DNA of 64,000 nt from Pedobacter sp. Leaf250 (GCF_920984735.1 NZ_CAKLBU010000006.1:180659-244658), one strand, 5' to 3'. Positions 38,568-47,620 are shown, numbered from the stretch's first letter. Numbers and translations are program-made. Notes: generated by a model from the sequence alone, not told the origin.

Positions 38568-39278
38568 ATATCTCTATTCTAGCTTTCATGAACTTAAAGA
38601 CCGGGACGTAATGTAGTTACGTAGATTCAATGGTTTAGGATTTTAAAATCATTTTCTACAATCAAAACAATATCAATAATTTGTGGAGAATAAAGGCCCA
38701 TAGTTCTATGCTACGAATGCATTAATTTGTTGCTTTAGAAAACCTGAAGTGTCTAAATTGTAATGATTCCGATTCTATGGATAAAAATTCATAGGAGCAA
38801 TACTTTACCACTCTTAGATCGTCTTTCACTTTATTCTTAATTACTTTCATTTAATATTTTCCGGAGCATTAATTAAAATTGTATCATGGGCAAAAATTGC
38901 TTCCACCACTCAAACTCTTATTCAAACACCAAATCAGGATTATGCTCCTCAAATTCTATTTTATTGCTGCTACATATTTATCAAATGCGTCATCATTAAG
39001 ATTAAACATAGCAGCAATTTTACGATCTTAAATATCACTTTTCCTCTTTGACTATTCTTGGAATCGCAATATGCTCAGCCAAGTAATTTCCTATGCTAAT
39101 TCTCTATAAGTAGAATGTGTTAACGTAATTTTTTTCAATAAAATATGATTGTAATCCTGATCAAAATATATACATCTTTCTTACTTATTAAAGTTAATTG
39201 TGCTGCATTGAACAACCGAAAGTTGTATACTTAAATACGCTATTGCATAAAATACGCAGTTTTTTATTTTTGCATAAA
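38568..39278. other. 711-bp spacer ending in promoter cassette copy 2
   Basis: No intact gene. The minus strand of about 38780-39100 has broken coding-like stretches (for example LAEHIAIPRIVKEE and FNLNDDAFDKYVAAI) interrupted by stops, possibly a decayed gene. The right end carries the crp-like promoter. Confidence 0.4.
39211..39272 (+). repeat. Promoter cassette copy 2, upstream of Crp/Fnr-like gene
   Basis: Second copy of the cassette at 37997-38058. It has a -33 TTG (39243-39245), 19 bp, and a perfect -7 box TATTTTTG (39265-39272). The ATG at 39279 is only 6 nt past the box, so the mRNA would be nearly leaderless. Confidence 0.7.
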
Positions 39279-39911
39279 ATGAACTTAAAAAACGAATTTG
39301 GGGACAATAAATGGGATAATTTCGGCGGCATATCGCCGCTCATCGCCGTTTTTAAGTCCTTCCATACGCTCAACCCGGAAATCGAACAAATCATCAATGA
39401 ACAAACATTTCCTGTTGCTTTTGCAAAAGGAAAACACCTGGCCTCCCCACTCAAACGCAACCGTTATATATTTTTGATCATCAAAGGCGCCGTGCACGGA
39501 TATATCAAAGCAGGAAACCAAAAGATCACGACCTGGATTGCCGCGGACAATGAACTTGCAGGAAGCATCCGAAACCTTTGGAAAGAAGTAGATTCGGATG
39601 AATACATTGAAAGCATTGAACCTGTTTTGGCTATCGCCGTTCCCCATTCCATGTCAAGATACTTATACGAACATTTCTCAATTGCCAATTATGTCGGTCG
39701 AAAAATGACCGAGATCTATTACCAGGGTGCCTCAGAACGTGCCTTCATCGCCAGGCTTCCAACAGCTGCCAAACGCTATGAACGGTTTCTGGTCACCTAC
39801 CATCATCTGCTGGACCGGGTACCACTTAAATACATCGCTTCCTTTTTAGCCATGAGACTGGAAACCCTGAGCAGAATCCGAAGTGCCGCAGCAAAGATCA
39901 ATACCAAATAA
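39279..39911 (+). CDS. Crp/Fnr-family-like regulator 1
   Basis: A 210-residue protein from the ATG at 39279; the frame is open upstream through the promoter, so earlier starts are unlikely. The first 120 residues have cyclic-nucleotide-binding-type beta-roll features (LASPLKRNRYIFLIIKGAVHGYI; KITTWIAADNELAGSI) and the end carries a Crp-like recognition helix region (VPLKYIASFLAMRLETLSRIRSAAAKI). The C-terminal HTH is typical of Bacteroidota Crp-like proteins, which usually do not bind cAMP in the classic way. Ligand and targets are unknown. Confidence 0.82.
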   Translation: MNLKNEFGDNKWDNFGGISPLIAVFKSFHTLNPEIEQIINEQTFPVAFAKGKHLASPLKRNRYIFLIIKGAVHGYIKAGNQKITTWIAADNELAGSIRNLWKEVDSDEYIESIEPVLAIAVPHSMSRYLYEHFSIANYVGRKMTEIYYQGASERAFIARLPTAAKRYERFLVTYHHLLDRVPLKYIASFLAMRLETLSRIRSAAAKINTK

Positions 39912-40144
39912 CAACAAAACACAAAAAACAGCTACAAATAAAATCATCCTATCACATCAAAATCCTTAAATTAATTAGACTTCAGCCCTTTAATATTGCT
40001 AACCGTTATCACCCAATTAATGAATGAAATGGAATGTTGGCTGAAGTTTAATTACCAACTTCGTAGTAAATATTCAGTCATCAAGTCTATTATTTTTTGA
40101 ATTTGATACAAAATACAGTATTCTTGCCTATCTAATGAAAGACT

Positions 40145-40720
40145 ATGGTCACACCATTTATCAGCTATTGCAAGGCAAATCATCCACTTTCCGCTAAATT
40201 TATAAAACTGATCCGATCAGATGCCTATATTCTTGAGGTGAGCCGTCATGAGGACCTTACTCAATTGTTGCAGGACACCGATAGTACATTCTTTTTGTCT
40301 TCCGGACTCATCCGTAAATATATCGAGCACCAGGGAAAAGATATTACCCTGGATTTTCTGGGTGAAGAAAACCTGCTGGACTCTGACCTGTTTAAACACC
40401 ATTATCTTGAAGGACAACAACTTCGTCTTCAGGCATTAGAAGACTGCAGATTGATTGTCATGCCACACGCATTGATCAAAAAACTATTACATCAATGCCC
40501 GGAATCCGGTTTCGTATTAAAAACCCTCATGATGAGTAAAATATACCAGCTCAACCAGCAGTCTGCCCTTTCCCGGATTCCTGATGCTTCAGCACGATAT
40601 CAAATATTCTGTTCCCTGTTCAGCAACAATAAAAGAATTCCGGGTAAATATCTGGCGAGCTATCTTGGGATGCGCCCCGAAACGCTGAGTAGAGTCAAAG
40701 CCAGCAGTGAGCTGAATTGA
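40145..40720 (+). CDS. Crp/Fnr-family-like regulator 2
   Basis: A 191-residue protein with the same plan as the neighbour at 39279 but low identity: beta-roll part (LQDTDSTFFLSSGLIRKYIEHQGKDITLDFLGEENLL) and a C-terminal HTH (IPGKYLASYLGMRPETLSRVKAS). The two genes lie 233 bp apart in the same direction. They probably stem from an old duplication; targets unknown. Confidence 0.8.
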   Translation: MVTPFISYCKANHPLSAKFIKLIRSDAYILEVSRHEDLTQLLQDTDSTFFLSSGLIRKYIEHQGKDITLDFLGEENLLDSDLFKHHYLEGQQLRLQALEDCRLIVMPHALIKKLLHQCPESGFVLKTLMMSKIYQLNQQSALSRIPDASARYQIFCSLFSNNKRIPGKYLASYLGMRPETLSRVKASSELN

Positions 40721-40766
40721 TTCAGTACGAGTCAGGATCTTTTATAGGTTTCGACGGACTAATGAA

Positions 40767-41215
40767 TCACATCATCCACTCATCCCCGAACCTATAATAA
40801 CCATAGGCTGAAAAAATAATATGATCATGCACCTCAATTCCCAATAGCTTCCCGCCCTCCACTATTTTTCTGGTCAGCCGGATATCCGCCTCATCCAGAC
40901 TGAGCTGCGAACCCGGATGATTGTGAGCTAAATAATACCATTCGCACAAGCTTTCAGCGCCCCCGAGAACAAACCATTGGATCAATCATGACTTCTGAAA
41001 ATCCACCTCGGGGTACATTCAGCACACCAAGTATCCTGTTATGCCTGTTCAACAGCTACCTTAAACTCTTCCAGCAGCTCCATCCTTGTGATCCCAACTT
41101 TGATCCAATATCCCATAAGCGATATCAGACGAAGTTATCTTGGGTTTTTCCGAAAGTTTAAACGCCGGACGATAACTGATTTCAATTCTGGAACTTTAAA
41201 AATTTGCTTTTCCAT
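40767..41215 (-). pseudogene. radC: RadC-like JAB-domain gene broken by frameshifts
   Basis: Reading from the ATG at 41215, pieces of one RadC-like protein appear in successive frames: MEKQIFKVPELKSVIVRR, then KITSSDIAYGILDQSWDH, then ELLEEFKVAV, then RILGVLNVPRGGFSEV, and finally an open stretch (40985-40767) with AHNHPGSQLSLDEADIRLTRK and HDHIIFSAYGYYRF. The order and the total of about 150 residues fit short RadC/JAB proteins, so at least three indels have broken the gene. The metal motif H-N-H-P is kept. Such genes are often cargo of mobile elements. Confidence 0.8.
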
Positions 41216-41378
41216 AATATTTAAGATTGAATTATGGTGCAGTAAAAGGTTCAGTCTCCTGCGCCAAAGCAAAAGGAGGAACAGCTTAAAGATGCCACAG
41301 GTAGGTTTATGCCGGAAATTCCTTCTTGTGCCGCACCTGAACCTTAAATTTGTGGCAGAACTGGATTGATCTGCCTAC

Positions 41379-42533
41379 TTAAACCCTATCCAGCCAGGCC
41401 CTCCATAAAATCATCACCAAAGCCAGCAAACCAAAGCCAATTCCCACCCAGGGCGTAACGGCTATCCCGTAATAACTGATAAACCAGCCACCGGTTGCCG
41501 TACCAAGTGAAACCCCAAGATTTCCAAATGAAGTCTGCAGGCTATTGGCAAATTCCTTCGCATCCTGTGCCGCAGAAACCATATATCCAACCCCAATCAG
41601 AAAACAAGGTCCATACATTACTCCCCAAAACCCTACCACCAGCGAAATATTAAAAAATGAAGGGGTTACATACTGAAATGCAAACGGCATCAGAAAAGTA
41701 CCGGCAAGAAAAAACAGCGTCGTACTGATCATATATTTACCTAATAGACGGCCAGCCAGATAATTAGAGATTACACCCATCACCCCAAACAATAGTAGCA
41801 TATAGCTGATTTGTGGATCCGTTAAGCCCATCGCTTTGGAAAGATAATCCGCAAAATAACTGTATGAGCAAAACCAGGCTGTGATCAGAAATAAGTTCAG
41901 CCCGGTTCCCGCGATAAACTTTGGCCTTTTCAGTATACTCAACTGGTTTTTAAACGACTTTTCTTCAGTGTTGGGCATAGCAGGCAGTCCTTTATAAAGA
42001 ATTGCCAACGTGAACAAAATCACCAAAGCCTGGATCACATAACTGAATTGCCAGGCATAAATACTGGCGATAAAAGTGGTGAAGGGAATTAGTGTTACCT
42101 GCGCCAGGGCTATACCACCAATGATGATACTGGTCAGACGCATCTGTATTTGAGGGGAAGCATCTTTACCTGCCGCAGCGATCGCCATCGAAAAAAATGC
42201 CGGGTGCAAAATGGTCGGCAAAATCCGCAATACCATCAGCAGCCACAACGGTGGGCTGAAAGCCGAACCCACATTGGAAATCAAAAATAATCCCAACGCA
42301 TAAAGCATGATTTTCTTTTTATCAAACCGCGAGGCATATAAAACCATAAATGGGCCCGTCAATGCAATAGTCAAAGCAAACAAGCTTAATAAGTAACCCG
42401 CCGTACCAATATTGATATGGTAATATTCCGCAATCTGCGGCAAGATGCCAATCACCCCAAATTCTGTACTGATAATTCCGATAACGCCCAGACATCCGAT
42501 GTAGGCCACTTTTTTATTTACACTTAAATTCAT
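41379..42533 (-). CDS. Major facilitator superfamily efflux transporter (AraJ-like)
   Basis: A 384-residue inner-membrane protein with 12 hydrophobic helices. It has the DHA-type opening FGVIGILPQIAEYYHINIGTAGYLLSLFALTIALTGPFMVLYASRFDKKK, including the loop 2-3 motif (ASRFDKKK). It resembles arabinose/drug-proton antiporters of the AraJ type; substrate unknown. It is downstream of the TetR gene with a TetR operator next to its start codon, so it is probably induced by the exported compound. Confidence 0.9.
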   Translation of the reverse strand: MNLSVNKKVAYIGCLGVIGIISTEFGVIGILPQIAEYYHINIGTAGYLLSLFALTIALTGPFMVLYASRFDKKKIMLYALGLFLISNVGSAFSPPLWLLMVLRILPTILHPAFFSMAIAAAGKDASPQIQMRLTSIIIGGIALAQVTLIPFTTFIASIYAWQFSYVIQALVILFTLAILYKGLPAMPNTEEKSFKNQLSILKRPKFIAGTGLNLFLITAWFCSYSYFADYLSKAMGLTDPQISYMLLLFGVMGVISNYLAGRLLGKYMISTTLFFLAGTFLMPFAFQYVTPSFFNISLVVGFWGVMYGPCFLIGVGYMVSAAQDAKEFANSLQTSFGNLGVSLGTATGGWFISYYGIAVTPWVGIGFGLLALVMILWRAWLDRV

Positions 42534-42534
42534 A

Positions 42535-42552
42535 TTAAACTGGTCAGTTTAA
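42535..42552. promoter_or_regulatory. TetR operator copy at MFS start codon
   Basis: TTAAACTGGTCAGTTTAA, a near-perfect palindrome that ends 2 bp before the MFS start codon. It matches the perfect palindrome upstream of the tetR gene with one change at its centre. Confidence 0.75.
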
Positions 42553-42600
42553 AAAAGATTAAAAAAATATTTATTGTTGATTATTTTAAAAAAAGAAACC

Positions 42601-43182
42601 CTATACTTTGACCATGCTGATCAAGTTCTCAATCATGTCATAAACCGCATTCCGGTTTTTATTCAAAGCATAATTTTTAAATAGCGCACTGGAAGAGGCC
42701 GCAAAAAAATCAGCCGTCAGTTTACTATCCAGTTTATTATTAACAGACCCCTCGCTCTGTCCGTCTAATAAAATTTTATAATAGATTTCCTCAATCTTCT
42801 TCTCACTGCGCAACAGTACCCGCCTGACATCTTCATCGCCTAGCGATATTTCAAAAGCCATTTTCACAGCCAGGCAGGTCCTCCCTTCCTTGATACTCTG
42901 GTCGACTGCCAGCCTAAACATCCTCCTCAAGTTTTCAATTGCATCAGTTTGCGCACCCTTTGTAATGGCTGCATATTCAGCTACTTTACTTTTCAAGTAC
43001 TTGCTCAGGCATTTGAGCAGTAACTCCTTTTTATCCCCGTAAGTAGGATAAATACTGCTGCGATTAATCCCCATCTCGCGCTCCAGGTCAGTGATAGAAG
43101 TCACATGATACCCTTGCGTCCAGAAAAGTTCCAGCGCTATATCCAGCTTCTGCTCATAATCAAATTCTTTATTTCTCCCCAT
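42601..43182 (-). CDS. TetR/AcrR family repressor
   Basis: A 193-residue regulator with the N-terminal TetR HTH (about 8-55; ALELFWTQGYHVTSITDLEREMGINRSSIYPTYGDKKELL) and a ligand-binding helical C-domain. It precedes the MFS gene by 67 bp. Paired palindromes at both start regions (43201-43220 and 42535-42552) suggest that it represses itself and the transporter. Confidence 0.93.
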   Translation of the reverse strand: MGRNKEFDYEQKLDIALELFWTQGYHVTSITDLEREMGINRSSIYPTYGDKKELLLKCLSKYLKSKVAEYAAITKGAQTDAIENLRRMFRLAVDQSIKEGRTCLAVKMAFEISLGDEDVRRVLLRSEKKIEEIYYKILLDGQSEGSVNNKLDSKLTADFFAASSSALFKNYALNKNRNAVYDMIENLISMVKV

Positions 43183-43200
43183 GATGCTGCAAAGATATAT

Positions 43201-43220
43201 TTTAAACTGATCAGTTTAAA
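43201..43220. promoter_or_regulatory. TetR autoregulatory operator
   Basis: TTTAAACTGATCAGTTTAAA is a perfect 20-bp palindrome 18 bp before the tetR start codon, and repeats at the MFS start. Confidence 0.8.
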
Positions 43221-43438
43221 ATATTAAACCAAAAAAATAAACAGCTCATTAATATTCTTGTCATTTGTAGAAATTAAACTTTCAGACTTACGATCTCCAT
43301 TCTTTAATTCCAGTCATTGCTTTCCATGGAATAAAGAATCAGCTTAGCGTTATAACCTTGGAGCCAGATTTATCCAAGGGGAGATACAAATCTTTGGATT
43401 GCACTGCAGTGAAGCCAAATTAAATGTAACATCTCCTC

Positions 43439-43948
43439 CTATTTGCAGTAATAAGCTTCAAAATGTCCTTTAAAATCAATATTCTGTTCCGGCCATTTCA
43501 CATTAACTTGGCCCGTAACCTTATCCGCTGTGATGGAACTGATGGTGATAATGGTTTGTTCAGAAGAGAATAATGAACCATTCTGACCGCTTGGGTCACC
43601 CGGATCATTAACCAGGATATAGGTATCATTGCCCGAAAAAGTACCTATTTTTTTTGGCACCGTCAGGCGTATCGAAAAATCACTCAAGGGTGAGCTACAG
43701 GTTTTAGATTCATCTCCTGCAAGGTATATACTGAACAGGTCTTCGGGGCGGTAGGTATTCATACCAAATTTTGTATAACGCTCCAATGTCACTTTTGCCG
43801 TAAAAGGCGATCCGTATAGCTTTCCTGTAATTACCGTTGGCATATCTACTTCGGGTGGAGTTTGATCTTCCTTTTTCTTACAGCAGGTGAATATACTAAT
43901 TAGTAAGGTTAGACAACAGAATCTCATTAGAAGCGGATATAAAGTCAT
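43439..43948 (-). CDS. Hypothetical lipoprotein
   Basis: A 169-residue protein with lipobox Cys at about 22 (ISIFTCCKKKED); M8 is an equally good start. The mature part is beta-strand rich (VITGKLYGSPFTAKVTLERY; IGTFSGNDTYILVNDPGDP; FKGHFEAYYCK) and has Cys residues near the middle and the end that could form a disulfide. It resembles small outer-membrane lipoproteins common in the phylum. No family named. Confidence 0.7.
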   Translation of the reverse strand: MTLYPLLMRFCCLTLLISIFTCCKKKEDQTPPEVDMPTVITGKLYGSPFTAKVTLERYTKFGMNTYRPEDLFSIYLAGDESKTCSSPLSDFSIRLTVPKKIGTFSGNDTYILVNDPGDPSGQNGSLFSSEQTIITISSITADKVTGQVNVKWPEQNIDFKGHFEAYYCK

Positions 43949-44023
43949 TGGTAGTGGCGTTTTAGGTAAAAATATAGGGAATTGATAAAATTGATTAATG
44001 CATTACTGAAAGACCGGAATGTA

Positions 44024-44440
44024 CTATGATTTCATCCTGACCGATCCCAGGCAAACCTCACCTTCCTGGATTCCCGTGACCCAAACATTTAAGAATATAA
44101 TTCTTTCTCTGGTCAGCGTTTCCAGGTATATCGACTCGCACATAGGTGCCACCGAACCATAGGTTCCGTTGTTGGGGTATTTTGCGGCCAGTTCTGCATC
44201 ACGAAGCTGGATCCATAGCCGCTGTGCATTCCTGAATTTTTTAATGAAAATAGTTTCCTTCGAATAGCTTTTCAGGATTTTTTGGTACACGACATTTAGT
44301 TCCGCATCTGCCTTTTTATAGTCCGAATAGGCCTTCATATTCATTCCGGTTTGTGACTGAGCAAAAGTCGGAGCAATAAAGAGCATAACCATGACGACAA
44401 AAGCCAACAGGAAAATCGGGGATTGGTACAGGTTTTTCAT
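44024..44440 (-). CDS. LprI-like DUF1311 protein
   Basis: I start at the ATG at 44440 (138 residues), since it opens a clean signal peptide (MKNLYQSP..., cut after TFAQ); the frame allows a start 24 nt earlier. The mature part is the lysozyme-inhibitor LprI-like (DUF1311) domain: ADAELNVVYQKILKSYSKETIFIKKFRNAQRLWIQLRDAELAAKYP and the late MCESIYLETLTRERI stretch with a Cys. LprI-like proteins bind lysozyme or are simply periplasmic. Single gene. Confidence 0.85.
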   Translation of the reverse strand: MKNLYQSPIFLLAFVVMVMLFIAPTFAQSQTGMNMKAYSDYKKADAELNVVYQKILKSYSKETIFIKKFRNAQRLWIQLRDAELAAKYPNNGTYGSVAPMCESIYLETLTRERIIFLNVWVTGIQEGEVCLGSVRMKS

Positions 44441-44991
44441 GGGTTTAATTATGGATATTCGCAATCTAAACCATAGAAAGATCCTTTTGTTTGAGCAACT
44501 CTATCACCAATCTTAAATTGACCATACTTCATCCTTGTGTACCCCAACCGCTATCACCACAGTAATGAGAAAAATAAAATGGTGGCTGAACACTGGACAT
44601 TAGCTTCCTCCCTAGATCTTCCAACAATCAAGCCTATTTTTTTAATATAGCATGGTACATTATGCTTGCCATATCTGAAAACAAAATATGGTCACGCTAT
44701 CTATCACATCTTCTTTAAGTATGATACGGTCAAAGCATTTCGATTCTTTAGCCTGATGCTGATTCGGTGGTCATATTTTCTAAGGGATGATTTAATGAGC
44801 AGTCATATCTTATGAAACAATCCCTTCTCTTTGTCGTCGGAAATCACATGCGCAGAATATTGCCGCGTTCAAAGCACAGTTTTACTTATCCGGGTTAAAA
44901 GAAATGAATAATTGTTGGAAACATTTTGATCGATCACTGGTTATTTAATCATTAACACATTGGCATTCAAATTTGGTTAAAATAGACTAAA

Positions 44992-45015
44992 GCTGTCGCG
45001 AGATAGCCTTTTTTT
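44992..45015 (+). terminator. Plus-strand terminator-like hairpin
   Basis: A 6-bp stem (GCTGTC with GATAGC, one G-T pair) closed by a GCGA tetraloop and followed by seven Ts. Confidence 0.55.
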
Positions 45016-45084
45016 GTTAAAACCAATTATTGTTTTTACCGTTATCTAATAGCTGAATTCAGCACACACTAAGATTGATTAATT

Positions 45085-45120
45085 GGCGGTTTGAAATGGA
45101 TATTTCGAATCGCCATTTTT
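45085..45120 (+). terminator. Plus-strand terminator-like hairpin with 13-bp stem
   Basis: GGCGGTTTGAAAT (45085-45097) pairs with ATTTCGAATCGCC (45102-45114), 13 bp with two G-T pairs and a 4-nt loop, followed by T-rich sequence on the plus side. Confidence 0.65.
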
Positions 45121-45369
45121 GTCATTGGATATTTTACTACAATATGTCATCTAAGGGAGAAATCATTCAGTAAATCAATATGTTAGCTGTTCATACTGTT
45201 CATTAGCTATTACCGTAATAAATACTTCCCACTTTTTTGTTACGTTTGGTTTAACCCTAAGCTAGTGGGATGACACTTCCTGGCCGGTATTTATCCTGTC
45301 ATGGATTTGGCAGGGTAAAATTATATATGAGTTTTGGTTTTATTAATGAGATTGTATAACATTGCAACA

Positions 45370-45492
45370 GACAATGGTGTCTTGAGAATCAATGGCTGGC
45401 GATTCTCATCTTTCGCGAGGAAAGTTAATTCCCCTGTTATCAGCGTAGCAGGGGAATCATGAATTTGATATGATGACTGATCACGAATTCAT
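45370..45492 (+). ncRNA. Possible structured RNA with four consecutive hairpins
   Basis: Stems: GACA/TGTC (45370-45381), TGAGAATC/GATTCTCA (45383-45408), ATTCCCCTG/CAGGGGAAT (45428-45457, 12-nt loop), ATGAATT/AATTCAT (45459-45492). The third hairpin resembles an outlying one at 45290-45319 (TTTATCCTG/CAGGGTAAA, also 12-nt loop). No coding frame or known RNA family was recognised, so this is a structural guess. Confidence 0.3.
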
Positions 45493-45761
45493 TAACTACG
45501 CGCTTAGGTTTTAGGGAATATTAGTTTAACTTCTATCATATTAACCGGCATGGCTTTCATTCCGTGCCTGCACCAAAATCTGTAACGAAAGGCGAATATC
45601 TTAATCATCGCTATCAGCTCTGATAATGCATTCTGATATGCTCAGGGTTGAATTCCGGGAAAAGTAGCACAATCATCACATATTTTTATTTTTTTAAAAC
45701 AAACATAAATCCTTAACGTTATTTGATTGCATTTTTAAGCAATATATATATTTGGTAAAGC

Positions 45762-45791
45762 AAAGCCACTGATTTATTCGGTGGCTTTTTT
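45762..45791 (+). terminator. Plus-strand terminator-like hairpin
   Basis: AAAGCCAC (45762-45769) pairs with GTGGCTTT (45781-45788) over an 11-nt loop, continuing into a six-T run (45786-45791). Confidence 0.6.
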
Positions 45792-45979
45792 GGTGTTCAC
45801 GCAAAAAGCAACATACTCTTCATCGCTAAAACTGATTTGCGGTTAGCCTATAAAATGTTTGTTTTAATATCCAGTTCTTGCACCTCCACGAATTTTATGC
45901 TTAAACGAATAAGCAGGACAAAACCTCTGAGCGCATGATGCTAGAAACGATAACAATACGATTGAAAGTATAATTTTTT

Positions 45980-46511
45980 TCATGTTATAAAATTGATTAT
46001 CATTGAGATTTTAAAAAATAGCCTTTTTGGACTAGGTGGAGATCCTTTCCCATTCCCAACGACCTCAAAAAGCCATTCAGATTTCACAAGTGACGAAGCG
46101 GCTTTAACATGTTGGAGGATCGGTTGCTCATGAAGCATCGGGTTAGCTAAAACCCAATTATAAACCGGCACCTCCACCTCAACAACCTTATGCGTTATTA
46201 ATGCTTTATGCGCTGACCAAACGCCCGAATGGTTTAGGACACAATCAACAATATCAACCTCGCCGATAATTTTGGAGGTCAAGGAGTTTTTAATAGCTGA
46301 TATTAATTTCTCTGGAGTTTTCCATGTTATTTTTGCAACAGCATCAAGTTGACCAGTAGTCAATCGGTTGACCAAACTGTCAAACGCAGGCCTGCCGTTT
46401 GCATGAACATAAATCTTCCCTACGGTTTCCGTTGCCCAGGTAAGGCTTGCAATACTCGATGCCCGAAGCAATCAGCGATACCTAAAACTGTGTAATTGGT
46501 AGTGTGTTCAT
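45980..46511 (-). pseudogene. ASCH-domain gene, interrupted
   Basis: The open stretch 46471-45980 has the ASCH pattern W-A-T-x-x-x-G-K-I-Y-V-H-A, then IIGEVDIVDCVLNHSGVW and VYNWVLANPMLHEQPI. It lacks a start codon: it opens at a TTG directly after a stop. Just upstream in another frame the missing ASCH start appears (VSLIASGIE, after an ATG at 46511 and one in-frame stop). The C-terminal tail (GNGKGSPPSPKRLFFKIS) looks like a shifted frame. ASCH proteins bind RNA or modified bases and often sit in mobile or defence contexts. Confidence 0.65.
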
Positions 46512-46848
46512 CAGTATCTCGGTTTAAGTTAGTAATGTCCTGTTTTCCTGATTATTGGCCCAAGTTATTTTGATGTGGAGATACAATAGTGCCTTTGTCG
46601 ACGTTAATTGGATATATACCATCTCAAGCCCGCTCTTTTTAGGTAGCTAGGTATCGGGGCATCCACTACCGCTTACTTTCTTTCAGCTATTATTTTACAC
46701 TCATTACTAATTATAATGGAAAATTTTCTTCTTGAAGTCTTTTCTCGTTCAAGAAAATGGGTTTTGGATACAAACATAAAGGCTTTGGCTTCATTCCCCA
46801 TGTTTTGTCCACATACCTTTGCTTCACATTAATAAATTAAAAAGAAGC
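46512..46848. other. 337-bp spacer
   Basis: No gene, repeat or clear promoter recognised upstream of the SDR gene. The stretch is not notable. Confidence 0.4.
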
Positions 46849-47613
46849 ATGTCATCACAAAACAAAATTGCAATAATTACCGGGGGAAGCCGGGGTATAG
46901 GAAAAGATATCGTCCTAAGTCTTGCTAAAAATGGACTTGATGTCGTTTTTACTTATCACAGTCAAAAAGATGCAGCCGAAGAAGTTGTAAAACAAATTGA
47001 AGCAACCGGGCAAAAGGGAATTGCACTTCAACTTGATATTTCAAATTCTTCGCTATTTGATGGATTCTCAAAAACTTTAATAGCCAAGTTGCAATCTGAA
47101 TTAAATACAGACAGATTTGACTTCCTAATCAACAATGCTGGATTTATCCACTATACAGAATTTGAAAATCTTACTGAAAAGCAGTTCACAGAAATGGAAA
47201 ATGTACACCTTAGAGGACCATTGTTCCTCACCCAAAAACTATTGTCACAAATCAATCCGTTCGGGGGTATTGTAAACGTTTCTTCGGGCCTTACACGATT
47301 CTCTACGCCCGGTTTTGCAGCGTACGCGGCATTGAAAGGCGCCATGGAAACCTTGACAAAATACCAGGCACAGGAGTTAGGCAAAAGAAATATCAGGGTT
47401 AATGTAATAGCGCCCGGAGCAATTGAAACCGATATTATGGGAGGTGCCGTTCGGGACAATGAGGAAATGAATCGACAACTAGCTTCCCAGACTGCTTTGG
47501 GAAGAGTAGGTCTTCCTGGAGATATAGGTGGTGTTGTTGCTTTTTTATGCAGTGACGCGGCAGGCTGGATTACCGCCCAGCGGATTGAAATTTCCGGAGG
47601 GTCTAATCTATAA
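46849..47613 (+). CDS. Short-chain dehydrogenase/reductase (FabG-like)
   Basis: A 254-residue cytoplasmic SDR from the ATG at 46849; the earlier TTG at 46819 adds a non-homologous tail. It has the cofactor motif TGGSRGIG (about 10-17), NNAG (about 93-96), and the catalytic Ser/Tyr/Lys set in VNVSSGLTR and YAALKGA. It is classed by fold; the substrate is unknown. It lies 7 bp before a SnoaL-like gene and upstream of an AraC regulator in the same direction, likely one transcript. Confidence 0.92.
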   Translation: MSSQNKIAIITGGSRGIGKDIVLSLAKNGLDVVFTYHSQKDAAEEVVKQIEATGQKGIALQLDISNSSLFDGFSKTLIAKLQSELNTDRFDFLINNAGFIHYTEFENLTEKQFTEMENVHLRGPLFLTQKLLSQINPFGGIVNVSSGLTRFSTPGFAAYAALKGAMETLTKYQAQELGKRNIRVNVIAPGAIETDIMGGAVRDNEEMNRQLASQTALGRVGLPGDIGGVVAFLCSDAAGWITAQRIEISGGSNL

Positions 47614-47620
47614 TACCCCT

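Larger units (their letters stand above)
44441..45979. other. 1.5-kb noncoding stretch with hairpins and plus-strand terminators
   Basis: No gene found on either strand. It holds three plus-strand terminator-like hairpins (44992-45015, 45085-45120, 45762-45791) although no plus-strand gene lies between 40720 and 46849. It also has further perfect or near-perfect stems at 45290-45319, 45370-45381, 45383-45408, 45428-45457 and 45459-45492. Possible noncoding RNA region. Confidence 0.45.

Noticed and set aside
38780..39100. Possible decayed ImmA/IrrE-like gene on the minus strand
   Set aside because: Only short stretches between stops match a loose pattern; too weak to name.
39198..39278. Upstream extension of the Crp-like gene
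   Set aside because: It runs through the -33 and -7 boxes of its own promoter, so cannot be translated from that promoter.
45104..45111. TTCGAATC, like a tRNA T-arm
   Set aside because: No cloverleaf around it; it is one arm of the hairpin at 45085-45114.
45415..45426. GAGGAAAG segment resembling the RNase P P4 strand
   Set aside because: The flanking conserved RNase P blocks are absent.
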